Of a DNA stretch of 64,000 nucleotides, positions 16,153-24,636 are shown piece after piece. The DNA comes from Streptomyces sp. NBC_00370 (lineage in GTDB: Bacteria > Actinomycetota > Actinomycetes > Streptomycetales > Streptomycetaceae), in the NCBI RefSeq assembly GCF_036084755.1, contig NZ_CP107968.1:6952001-7016000 (forward strand), read 5' to 3'. Within the stretch, counting starts at the first letter, position 1, and each line of letters opens with the position of its first letter. A program made the translations under genes and the position numbers. The notes under the pieces are model-generated. The model was not told where the DNA came from. It saw only the letters and a program-made list of their open reading frames with translations, and searched no databases.

Positions 16153-17382
16153 TCATACGCACGGAGTGGCGGTCAGCCGCTGGGCCACTGTCGCGATGTC
16201 CGCGAGCAGCCCGGCCGGCCCTTGGTCCAGATCGAGGGCGTGCTGATGGATGACGACACCCGCGTGCCGGACCTGATGCGCGGCGTGCGCGGCATTCCCT
16301 TTCGCGTACACCAAGTGGCCTTCCCGTAGTCCCAGGGCCGTGCAGTAGGCAAGCATCTGGTACAGGTCAGCGTCCGGATAGCCGTCCCGTTTCTCGGCTT
16401 TGTACTTGGCATCGACCACGGCAGACGGAACGTCGTCCGCCTCGTAGAGCACGAAGTCCGGCTTCATGCGGATAGCGGAGGCCTCGTCGAGGTGGTGCGG
16501 GTCCTGGAGGCGGGCGGTGCGGACCGAGCCGCGGAACGCCTCGCGGAGGGCGACCGTCACGAAGTCCTCGAAGAGCTTGTTCATGTCGAACAGGAACCCA
16601 TCGATGTGCAGCCCACCCGGCGCATAGTCGGCCGATGCGCCGTCCAGCACGGCACGGGCCAGGTGCAGGGCGCGGTGGTAGCGGGAGTTGAGACGCGTGG
16701 GATGCCACGCGGGGATCGGCTGGCCGCGCACGATCGCCGTGACGTCGGCCAGCCGGGCGCGCTGGTGCAGGAGCTTGCGGCGCACGTCGCGCGGCACCCT
16801 GGGCAGCCGCAGCAGGCGTTCCACGGCCGTGCGCAGAATTCGGTTCTCCGCGATGTCGGTGGTGAACTCGTCGTACGCCACTTCCACGGGAATCGCAGCC
16901 CCGAAGTGGCGGCGGATCTGCTCGGCCTCGCGGATCCGTCCGCGTACGACAAGAGCGGTCTCCTCCGTCGCCCGGTACCCCTGAAGAAGGCCCTGCCGCA
17001 GAGCCCGGTCCACCTGCCGTTCCACGGCGTGGGCGAGCGCTGGCAGCAAGTCCTGGTGGCCGGCCACCTCCACCTCCCCGTCGCGCCAGCTGCCGCGCGG
17101 ATCGAGGCTGTATCCGAGCAGAAAGAAGAGGCGGGCGATGGGCACCTTGGGAGTGACGCGGACGGTAACCGGCTCGCCGCCGCCCGGCACGGTTACGGCC
17201 ACCGCCCCGACTTTGCTGCCCGCCCGCAGCAACCACTGCCCCGGCGTGTAAGGGTCGGGGGCGGCATCCACGATGCGTCCGGCGGCGAGAGCCCGGCCGA
17301 CCGCGTCCGCGAGCGGGACGGACCTGGCCGGCGCGTGTTCGACGAGCTCTACGGTGGATGCGGATGTGGGTGCGGAGGTCAC
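16153..17382 (-). CDS. mcrC: McrC-family nuclease subunit of a McrBC-type restriction system
   Basis: 409 residues. The N-terminal region supplies the McrB-binding part (VTPKVPIARLFFLLGYSLD). The middle holds the conserved GRIREAEQIRRHFG and VEVAYDEFTTDIAENRILRTAVERLL blocks typical of McrC. The PD-(D/E)XK nuclease core is visible as FEDFV, KPDFVLY (308-309) and VVDAKYK (324-326). The ATG at 17382 overlaps the mcrB stop (ATGA), so the two are translationally coupled. The complex would cleave DNA carrying particular modified bases, driven by McrB GTP hydrolysis. Confidence 0.88.
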   Translation of the reverse strand: MTSAPTSASTVELVEHAPARSVPLADAVGRALAAGRIVDAAPDPYTPGQWLLRAGSKVGAVAVTVPGGGEPVTVRVTPKVPIARLFFLLGYSLDPRGSWRDGEVEVAGHQDLLPALAHAVERQVDRALRQGLLQGYRATEETALVVRGRIREAEQIRRHFGAAIPVEVAYDEFTTDIAENRILRTAVERLLRLPRVPRDVRRKLLHQRARLADVTAIVRGQPIPAWHPTRLNSRYHRALHLARAVLDGASADYAPGGLHIDGFLFDMNKLFEDFVTVALREAFRGSVRTARLQDPHHLDEASAIRMKPDFVLYEADDVPSAVVDAKYKAEKRDGYPDADLYQMLAYCTALGLREGHLVYAKGNAAHAAHQVRHAGVVIHQHALDLDQGPAGLLADIATVAQRLTATPCV

Positions 17383-19187
17383 CTCAACAACTTTCGCAGC
17401 GCAGCGAGCCCGTACCGCTTCTCGATGTCGATGCCCTCCCCGTAGTGGTGTTCCTCCAGCAGCGGCAAGATCTTTGTCCGCCAGGTCCGCTCCAGACCAC
17501 CTTCCCGATAGACCCCCTTCTTCATCAGATAGGAAGGACCGATCCGGAAGTCGGGATCATCGATACGAGAGTTGAGTGCGTCGAGCAGATCAGCGGGCCC
17601 AGGACCTCGCATCTCCCTGGCCAGCCAGCGCCGCAGCAGCCCGCTCGTCGGTTCGGTGCGTGGAGACAGCTCCACGAAGGCGAAACGGCGCCGCATCGCA
17701 GCGTCCACGAGTGCGATGGACCGGTCGGCGGCGTTCATCGTGCCGATCACGAACAGGTTCGAGGGCAGCGCGAAGTCATCACCCGAGTAGGGAAGCCGGA
17801 CCGACTTGTTCCGGTACTCCAGCAGGAAGTACAGCTCACCGAACACTTTCGCCAGGTTGGCGCGGTTGATCTCGTCGATGATCAGGAAGTGTGGGATGTG
17901 GCGGTTGCCCTCACGGGCCGCGAGGTCACGCAAGTCACGCAGCGGCCCGGCGGTGAGCCGGAACGCGACCTCCTTGGTGTCCGGGTCCTCTCTCGGCCGG
18001 AAGCCCTCGATGAAGTCCTCGTACGCGTACGCCGGATGGAATTGCACGAGCTGCACCTGCTCGGGCCCGCCGCCGAAGAACTCGGCGAGCTTCAGCGCGA
18101 GATACGTCTTGCCCGTGCCCGGCGGACCGTACAGCACGAGCTGCCGCTCGTCCGCCAGCAGATCACGCACCTCGCTCAGCCAGGCCTTGTCGTGCACCAG
18201 AAGCTCGGCGGCCAGCTCGTCCGTGGGCTCGGGCAGCTCGGGCTCACGACGCGCGGTAATCGCCTGGATTGCCACGCTCGGGTCACGCTCTATCGCTTCG
18301 GCCTCCTCCGCCAGCTCTTCGTCACTCCTGCCGAGCCCTTCGACGAGAGCAAGGACGGAGGTCAGGTCGACCACATCGTGCTGGACGGACAGCTTCTGTT
18401 GGAGTTCCTCCGGCAGCACGTCGTACGGGACCCCGCTGGGATCCCAGTCGGCTCGCCGCCGCAGATTGGACAGACTGCCTTCGGATTCGACCTGTTCGGC
18501 GTCCCCCGAGACCGTGCCGATGAACAGCTGCCCATTGGAGATGGTGCAGACCGTGTCGCCGTGTCGCATCTGGGTGAGGAAGTAGTGCAGCTCGTCGATC
18601 ATTGCCTGCTTCTGGCCGTAGGAGGCGCTCGCGTCGTAACCCTCCTCGACGTACCGCCGCAGGGTACTCTTGGTCGGCTCTTCCCCGACCCCCTGCGGCA
18701 GGTGCGAGGCCGCCAGAGTGAGCCACCCCTCCGGCACCCACAGCCGCTTGACGAGGTCGCGGCCCGACACATTGGAGCCACGGACCAGCCAGGCCTTGCG
18801 CGGGGTGCGCCAGGAGGAGCCGAGGTAGTCGACCAGAGGGAAGCCTTCCGCTGTGCGCCACTCGGACAAACCATCGGAGCTGCGCCCCGTTACGACCGAA
18901 CCCGCAGCCGAGGGGGAGTTGCACTCGATGTCCCGGGTGGTCTCCAGATACCCCGGCCAGCGTTCCGACTCCTGGATGCCGTCGTCTGTCACCAGCCGGT
19001 CCCGCTGCTCCGCGGCGTGGCGACCGATGCCGGGCAGCGTCTGCGAGCGCACCGGCGAACCTGCGAGCACCAAGAACTTCAGGCTCCCGTTCATTCCCTT
19101 CTCGGGCAGGACGCGCCCACGAGCGTACGGCCCTTCGTTCGGCAGCCGCAGCCGGAACTCCGGGTACTCCATGCGCTCGTCGGACAT
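17379..19187 (-). CDS. mcrB: McrB-family AAA+ GTPase of a McrBC-type restriction system
   Basis: 602 residues from ATG 19187 (GGAG 8 bp upstream); the open frame runs further but without a better start. The C-terminal AAA+ module has Walker A GPPGTGKT (354-361), the McrB signature LIIDEINRANLAKVFGEL (Walker B, 435-444), and sensor IGTMNAADRSIALVDAAMRRRF. The N-terminal 330 residues would read the target DNA. Within them, RHGDTVCTISNGQLFIGTV...NLRRRADWD recalls beta-barrel modules in other modification-dependent restriction proteins. The first 160 residues (LKFLVLAGSPVRS) I do not recognise. It partners McrC and lies 225 bp downstream of the EcsC-family gene in the same direction. Confidence 0.87.
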   Translation of the reverse strand: MSDERMEYPEFRLRLPNEGPYARGRVLPEKGMNGSLKFLVLAGSPVRSQTLPGIGRHAAEQRDRLVTDDGIQESERWPGYLETTRDIECNSPSAAGSVVTGRSSDGLSEWRTAEGFPLVDYLGSSWRTPRKAWLVRGSNVSGRDLVKRLWVPEGWLTLAASHLPQGVGEEPTKSTLRRYVEEGYDASASYGQKQAMIDELHYFLTQMRHGDTVCTISNGQLFIGTVSGDAEQVESEGSLSNLRRRADWDPSGVPYDVLPEELQQKLSVQHDVVDLTSVLALVEGLGRSDEELAEEAEAIERDPSVAIQAITARREPELPEPTDELAAELLVHDKAWLSEVRDLLADERQLVLYGPPGTGKTYLALKLAEFFGGGPEQVQLVQFHPAYAYEDFIEGFRPREDPDTKEVAFRLTAGPLRDLRDLAAREGNRHIPHFLIIDEINRANLAKVFGELYFLLEYRNKSVRLPYSGDDFALPSNLFVIGTMNAADRSIALVDAAMRRRFAFVELSPRTEPTSGLLRRWLAREMRGPGPADLLDALNSRIDDPDFRIGPSYLMKKGVYREGGLERTWRTKILPLLEEHHYGEGIDIEKRYGLAALRKLLR

Positions 19188-19412
19188 CGTCGCCGCTCCA
19201 TTGGTCTTGGCAGAAGATCTACCGAAACGGTAGGGGCTCCCACTGACAGTCGGTTCTGATAGTCGCTCCGGGGCCGCGCGACCAGTGCCGCCGGGCGCCC
19301 GGTCCCTGGGGAGGTTCGCCGCCGCGCATCGGGCGTGAGGAGTGGTCGCGGTTCGCGGCGCGTTCCTCAGCTGAGTTGTTCCGGTGGTCATGTCCACCGC
19401 CGGGACATCGGG

Positions 19413-20555
19413 TCAGTGGAGGTCGGGTCCACCCGCCTCGACTATCTCGTCGAGCAGACTGATCTCCTCATCGGCATTGTCAGGGACGTCCGGGCTGATG
19501 TCGGGAAACGATCCGGATGCCTCCTCATCAGCGAGGTGCGGGTGCTTCTCCAGGAGGAACCGCCGCCGGTATGCCATCTCGGCGGCGTCGACGATCCCCT
19601 CCAGAGTGGTCCAGTTGAGAGTGCTTCCGATGACGATCCCGAATGCGGGTACGGCCTTGCCGAGCCCCTTCTTCGTGAGGCGGAAGCCGAACGCCTTCGC
19701 GAACTGCTGGGAAACCTTGGTGACAACCGCGTCGTTCAGGACCTCCCACGTCTTGCCGCGGAAGAGTGCTTGGGTGAGCCGCGAGATGTCGGCCATCGCG
19801 GCGTTCTTGGCGGTGGCCGAAGTTGCCGTCCCGACGTTGACGACGGACATCACGAAGAGCTTCTCGGCGGGCTCTTCGGGGTCGTAGCCGTAGAACAGCG
19901 AGACCTGGCCGACGGCGCGGGACGCGAGTCCAAGGACGACTGCGGCGTCGGCAAGAAAGGCACCGGTGATCGCACCTCCCGAAGGCGCTGCCGCGGCGCC
20001 GGCGGAGGCGGCGATGACAAGCTCTCCTCCAGAGATCACAAGGCCCGCACCCGCTCCCGAGAGCGCCGCGGCGGCCGGGTAGTACCAGCCCGCCGCACGT
20101 CCGCGGACTGCGTCGACCTGTTCGAGATCGAGGTGGCGCAGGTCTGAGAGCGATGCGACGTTGTGCCCGTACTTCTTGTGAAGCGCCACAACGCGTTTGG
20201 AGGAGAGTCCCGCTCGCGAGGCCCGCCCCACCGTCTGCCGTATGGACTGGACGGCAGTGCCACCCCAGTCCGGGAGAGCATCGGCGGCTCCACGCGCTCC
20301 AGCGCCAGCCTTCTGAGCACCCTTGGCGACGATCCCCTGTCCACGTGAAACCGCCGACTTGGCCCGTGGGTGGTTCTCCAGTTGCTTCGCGGCACGCTTG
20401 CCGAGTTCCGAGAGGCCGTTGGCCACTTGGTCGCCGGCGTTTCTCATTGCTCGGGACAACGGGCGGCCCTTGAATTGTTGGACGGCACGCCATGCGTCGA
20501 GCTCATAGTCAGAGGGCAGTTGATCGGGCTGCTGCGGGTAGTGCGGGTTGCTCAT
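19413..20555 (-). CDS. EcsC-family protein
   Basis: 380 residues. The central part follows EcsC-domain proteins: GAGAGLVISGGELVIAA, ADAAVVLGLASRAVGQV, FYGYDPEEPAEKLFVMSVV, later AVPAFGIVIGSTLNWTTL. The domain is hydrophobic and glycine-rich, consistent with membrane contact. The N-terminal 90 residues (LSRAMRNAGDQVANGL, GKRAAKQLENHPRAKSAV) are helical and basic. The C-terminal tail is acidic. The start at 20555 follows CAGGGGGG. It sits 67 bp after the DrmMI-like gene and before mcrB, in the same direction. A role as membrane-associated effector or partner of the neighbouring systems is inferred from context only. Confidence 0.7.
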   Translation of the reverse strand: MSNPHYPQQPDQLPSDYELDAWRAVQQFKGRPLSRAMRNAGDQVANGLSELGKRAAKQLENHPRAKSAVSRGQGIVAKGAQKAGAGARGAADALPDWGGTAVQSIRQTVGRASRAGLSSKRVVALHKKYGHNVASLSDLRHLDLEQVDAVRGRAAGWYYPAAAALSGAGAGLVISGGELVIAASAGAAAAPSGGAITGAFLADAAVVLGLASRAVGQVSLFYGYDPEEPAEKLFVMSVVNVGTATSATAKNAAMADISRLTQALFRGKTWEVLNDAVVTKVSQQFAKAFGFRLTKKGLGKAVPAFGIVIGSTLNWTTLEGIVDAAEMAYRRRFLLEKHPHLADEEASGSFPDISPDVPDNADEEISLLDEIVEAGGPDLH

Positions 20556-20622
20556 GGTCCCCCCTGAGACGTGGATGGTGATGCACGAGTGGGTGACTCG
20601 TGGGTCAGATCGTCGAGAGCTG

Positions 20623-23600
20623 TCAGGCGGGGTGGCGGGGGCGTGGCCGGGGGGTGAGGGGCGAGTTGTAGGTCTCGCCCTCTAGGAAGGGCTTCTCCAG
20701 GTCCAGGCCGGCGGTAGCCATGCGGTCGTACTCGGTGAGGATTAGCTCCCTGGTGCGATAGGCGCCGTACTTGCGGATCTCATTGCGCTCCAGGGTGGGG
20801 AACGTGGTCAGGATGTGCTCCATATGCTTGCGATCAAGCTGGAAGAGGTGTCGAGCGACAATGGCATCGATCTCGGCCCGAGCCTTGGCGCGAGCCTGAT
20901 CGTCGAGCAGCGCTTCGGCTGGAACCTGGTCCTCCTGGACGGGGGAGGCCCAGCCGTACTGCCCCATGGAGTTCCAGAACGGTGTCATCTCGACGCTTGT
21001 GCAGGTGAGGCGCAGCACGAGGGGTGCGAGGCGATCGAGGACGGGTTCGCCGGGGTGCAGGCGAGGGAAGGGAAGACTGTCGAGCACGTTGAGGGCCATG
21101 GTGAGCGTGACCTTCTTCCGTGCGAGAAAGTCCATACTGAGCGAATTTGCGGCAGCAAGCCACAACAGGTATGACCATTCGGCGTCTTCTGGGTACAGGA
21201 TCGTCGGCACTTTGTGTCCGCACAGCACCCCGGGCGGGATGAGCGCGGCCACCAGTGACCGTTCATTGCGTGGTGAGGTGACATCGCAGAACCCAATGCG
21301 ATAGCGGTTGATCCTGTTCTTGACTTTGTTCGGGATGTTCCGCCGGGGCAGCACCCACTGCGGCGCGATGGCCTTTTCGGGTGTGCCGAACTCAAGCTCG
21401 TCCCACACAGCGGACCGCCCGCGGCCCGAGACGTAAGCCTTGGCTGTGTTGTCGTACTGACCTACCATTCGGCCTTCGTAGAGGGGAAGGCCAGGCTCGT
21501 CATCGGTATAGCGGTCGCGGTCATTTCCCATGTGGATCTCCGTCTGGTAGACCCGGCGAGGAAAGTCTTCCGAGGCGATCCCGAATGCTGGCCACTGCAG
21601 GTAGAGGTGGTCAGTGATCTTGGAGTCGATGCCACCGATGGTTTCACTGATCGCCAGTGCTTCCGGAGACTGGCTGCGCACGATGTCCACGGACAGTTGG
21701 TATGACTTCGCCAGCACGGCGACCAAATCTGCCGGGTTCTTGATCTGGAAACCGACAGAGAAGTCGGTGGTACGACCTGAATGTCGAGCTGAGTAAGCTC
21801 CGAATCGCATTGTCGCGTCTGCGCCGTCGAACCACTGCTCGCCTGTGTTGATGAACCCCAGCATGAAGTCCAAGTTCCAGTGTTCGAACAGCTCAGCGCG
21901 GATCGCCTGGGCATTGGCGCCGTTGTAGATGCCTGATGGAGTGACCTGCGCGGCCGCTCCCTCGGGGCGCGCCAGTGTCAGAGCCGATTCCACGAACATC
22001 CGGTATACGTTGAAGTCGCCCTTACCAAGGTTGCCCTTCGAGAAGAGGCTGTATCGTCCGCTGCGCTTGAGGAAGTGCACCAGTGCGTATAGGTCCCGCC
22101 GGTGCTGCGCCCACCTTTCTTGTACCACCGGACTCTCAAGGAGTTCGGCTACGGCGGCTTGGCGCTCGTCCTTCTTCATCGCGCGGATTGCCGGGTCGTA
22201 GGTGGAGAAGAACTCCTTCTCGTCTGGGCTAAGCGTGTCCCACGGCGGGTTGCCAAGCACGCAGGAGAATCCGCCCTTCCAGCCTGGCACGGAGGTGTCA
22301 TGGCGGTTGACGGTCTCACGCACCTGGAAGATCTCCGGGAACTCGAGGTGCCAGTGGAAGAAGCTGTAAATGCGGGAGAGCCGCACGATCTCACCGTTGG
22401 TCTCCGCTGACGCGCCCTCGCCATCCTGCTTGGCCAGGGCCCGGAACACATCCTGGGTGACGGCACGGGGGGAACCCTCGGTCTTCAGCCAGTGGAAGGC
22501 AGAGCACCAGGCGTCTGCGACATGTACGGCGTGGAGGTACGCCGGGCTGCTCTGCCAATTCCGGAACTCCGCAGATTGCTGACGTACGTCTGTGAGTGTG
22601 TCGGCCCGGCGGGTGGTGATCCGGTGCAGCTCGTCCGCGAAGGCGGCGTTGGCCATCGGGATCTCGCGCTCCACGTCCGAGACAAAGAGGCCGACCCGTC
22701 CCTCGTGCTCGTTGCGATTGAGATTTCGCAGGTCGGTGACCACAAACTCGGCGTCGCCTTCGAGGTGCGTGAAGGCGTCGTTGGGAATTCCCTGCGCCAG
22801 CATCGTCGGGGTGGCCCCGACGAGAGCGTTGCCCTGTTTGATGTGGGCGTCGAGGAAGCCCAGGGGTTTGCCCGGCTCCAGTGCCTCCAGCCAGAGCGAC
22901 ACCTTGGCCAGCTCTACGGCCATCGGGTTGAGGTCGACGCCGTAGATGCAGTGGGTGACTACCTCCCACATCGCCGCTCGAACCGATTGGGGTGTCGGCT
23001 CGGGGTTACCCTCACGCACGGCGGCTACGCGCTTGGCGATGCGCCGCGCCGCAGAGACTAGGAAGTGCCCAGAGCCGCAGGCTGGGTCGCACACCGTCAC
23101 GCTCAGGAGCTCGTCCACGATGAGAGCCGTGCTGTCCGGGCTCGCGGAGTCGACCGCGCGATCCACGCCTCGCTTGACGGCATCGTCCAAGAGCGGATCG
23201 AGGGCCGAATCCAGAATGCAGTCGATGATCGCGGAGTGAGTGTAGAACGATCCGGTCGTCTTACGCGTGTTGCCGCCGACCTCCATCATCCGCGCGGAAC
23301 GTCTGTCATCGGAGGGGGTCAGACGGAGTTCGAGAAGAAACTCGTAGACGGAACCGAGTTCTTCGGCCCCCAGATGCCGGTAGTCGATGGTGCGGTACCG
23401 GTTGGAGGTCGGGTCCTTGACCTGGGACAGGTGCCGGACGGCGGTGAGCAGTGACTCGTTCGAGAGTGCGAGGCCGTGCAGCAGCCGGTCGGACTCCGTA
23501 TCTTCGAAGATTCCGCCGAGACCGGGGAGGCCCAGTTCGGGGCACCCCTCGTCCCGTCCGAGGCTGTCCACTACGATCCTGAGCGCCTGATACAGGTCGG

Positions 23601-24636
23601 TGTGGGCGCTGCCGCGACGGCGACGCGACACTTGGCGGAGCCGTGATGTGGAAAAGTATCGCTGGTAGCGCTCAAGTGCCTGTGCTGGCGCTGTTGGCGC
23701 GTGCAGAACACTGCGGTCCTCGGCCACGAAGACGAAGAGCATTCGGTAGACGAGGCGAAGCAGGGCGTGCTGAAACGCGTCGGCGTCGAGACGTTCGCGT
23801 AGGCGGCTGTTCCCGGGGTGCCTCAGGAATCCCGTCGCCAATACGGCGATGGCCTCCTGGACTCCAGATCGGGTCTGCTTGAGGGCACGCATCCCACTTT
23901 GGATGGCCTCCGTGCGCCACTTCTCCAGTCGGCACGCGGACGGCGGCACGTCCTCCGCCACCTCGAACCGCGACACATGCAGTACCCGGTACAGCAGTAC
24001 GAACTCGCTGAACAGTTCGCCGTCGAAGATCGCTTCGAGGTCGAACTCGACGTACGAGGCCGTGGCCAGTGCGCTGGAATCGCGGAGCAGCCGCACCTGA
24101 CGGCCGTTGGTGAGGACGCCCCACAGGTGAGCCTCCGTGCGGTTCAGGCACTCTTGGAGCATGGACTGCGGTGGGACCGAACCGGCGCCACCGAGGCGCT
24201 TGTCGAGGTCGGCGTTCCAGGCCGTCTGGTGGATGAGGGCGTGGCGCCAGCGGTGGGAGACCGGGAACTTTCTCTCCGCGTCGGAGTCGGCGATGATGCC
24301 CGCAGGGCCGACATGCGTCAACGGGCCGAAGCCGAGCTCCCGCCAGAGCGGGGCCAGCCAGTCATTGCCGGCTCGGCCGGTCGGGTCGGCCGACGGGAAG
24401 CCCGTCTCGCGGTTCTCGGGCAGGTGCTTGCGCAGGTCGCGCCACAACGGTTTCAGGTACTCCCAGCTGCGCTCGGCTTCGTCGCGTACCGAACGGGACG
24501 AAGGCAAGCCGTAGTCGGCCGGTTTCGAGCCGGGGATGTCCTTACCCTCAGAGATCCGCACCAGCATGTCGGCGGGCAGCAGCCCTCCGACCGTGTGGAC
24601 GGCGGTGAACACCTGGTTGCGGGTGGTGGCGGACAT
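20623..24636 (-). CDS. drmMI: DrmMI-like N6-adenine DNA methyltransferase (class 1 DISARM type)
   Basis: 1337 residues, in the size range of large single-chain adenine methyltransferases of DISARM and type IIG systems. The core has TGSFYTHSAIIDCILD, motif I VCDPACGSGHFLVSAARRI (517-523), GVDLNPMAVELAKVSLWLEAL, and catalytic NPPWD (796-800). A long N-terminal domain (residues 1-440) and a C-terminal target-recognition region (about 950-1300, with IHMGNDRDRYTDDEPGLP) flank it. No PD-(D/E)XK nuclease motif was recognised at the N terminus, so it is not clearly a restriction-methylation fusion. ATG 24636 overlaps the helicase stop by one base. DISARM methyltransferases mark host DNA as self. Confidence 0.75.
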   Translation of the reverse strand: MSATTRNQVFTAVHTVGGLLPADMLVRISEGKDIPGSKPADYGLPSSRSVRDEAERSWEYLKPLWRDLRKHLPENRETGFPSADPTGRAGNDWLAPLWRELGFGPLTHVGPAGIIADSDAERKFPVSHRWRHALIHQTAWNADLDKRLGGAGSVPPQSMLQECLNRTEAHLWGVLTNGRQVRLLRDSSALATASYVEFDLEAIFDGELFSEFVLLYRVLHVSRFEVAEDVPPSACRLEKWRTEAIQSGMRALKQTRSGVQEAIAVLATGFLRHPGNSRLRERLDADAFQHALLRLVYRMLFVFVAEDRSVLHAPTAPAQALERYQRYFSTSRLRQVSRRRRGSAHTDLYQALRIVVDSLGRDEGCPELGLPGLGGIFEDTESDRLLHGLALSNESLLTAVRHLSQVKDPTSNRYRTIDYRHLGAEELGSVYEFLLELRLTPSDDRRSARMMEVGGNTRKTTGSFYTHSAIIDCILDSALDPLLDDAVKRGVDRAVDSASPDSTALIVDELLSVTVCDPACGSGHFLVSAARRIAKRVAAVREGNPEPTPQSVRAAMWEVVTHCIYGVDLNPMAVELAKVSLWLEALEPGKPLGFLDAHIKQGNALVGATPTMLAQGIPNDAFTHLEGDAEFVVTDLRNLNRNEHEGRVGLFVSDVEREIPMANAAFADELHRITTRRADTLTDVRQQSAEFRNWQSSPAYLHAVHVADAWCSAFHWLKTEGSPRAVTQDVFRALAKQDGEGASAETNGEIVRLSRIYSFFHWHLEFPEIFQVRETVNRHDTSVPGWKGGFSCVLGNPPWDTLSPDEKEFFSTYDPAIRAMKKDERQAAVAELLESPVVQERWAQHRRDLYALVHFLKRSGRYSLFSKGNLGKGDFNVYRMFVESALTLARPEGAAAQVTPSGIYNGANAQAIRAELFEHWNLDFMLGFINTGEQWFDGADATMRFGAYSARHSGRTTDFSVGFQIKNPADLVAVLAKSYQLSVDIVRSQSPEALAISETIGGIDSKITDHLYLQWPAFGIASEDFPRRVYQTEIHMGNDRDRYTDDEPGLPLYEGRMVGQYDNTAKAYVSGRGRSAVWDELEFGTPEKAIAPQWVLPRRNIPNKVKNRINRYRIGFCDVTSPRNERSLVAALIPPGVLCGHKVPTILYPEDAEWSYLLWLAAANSLSMDFLARKKVTLTMALNVLDSLPFPRLHPGEPVLDRLAPLVLRLTCTSVEMTPFWNSMGQYGWASPVQEDQVPAEALLDDQARAKARAEIDAIVARHLFQLDRKHMEHILTTFPTLERNEIRKYGAYRTRELILTEYDRMATAGLDLEKPFLEGETYNSPLTPRPRPRHPA

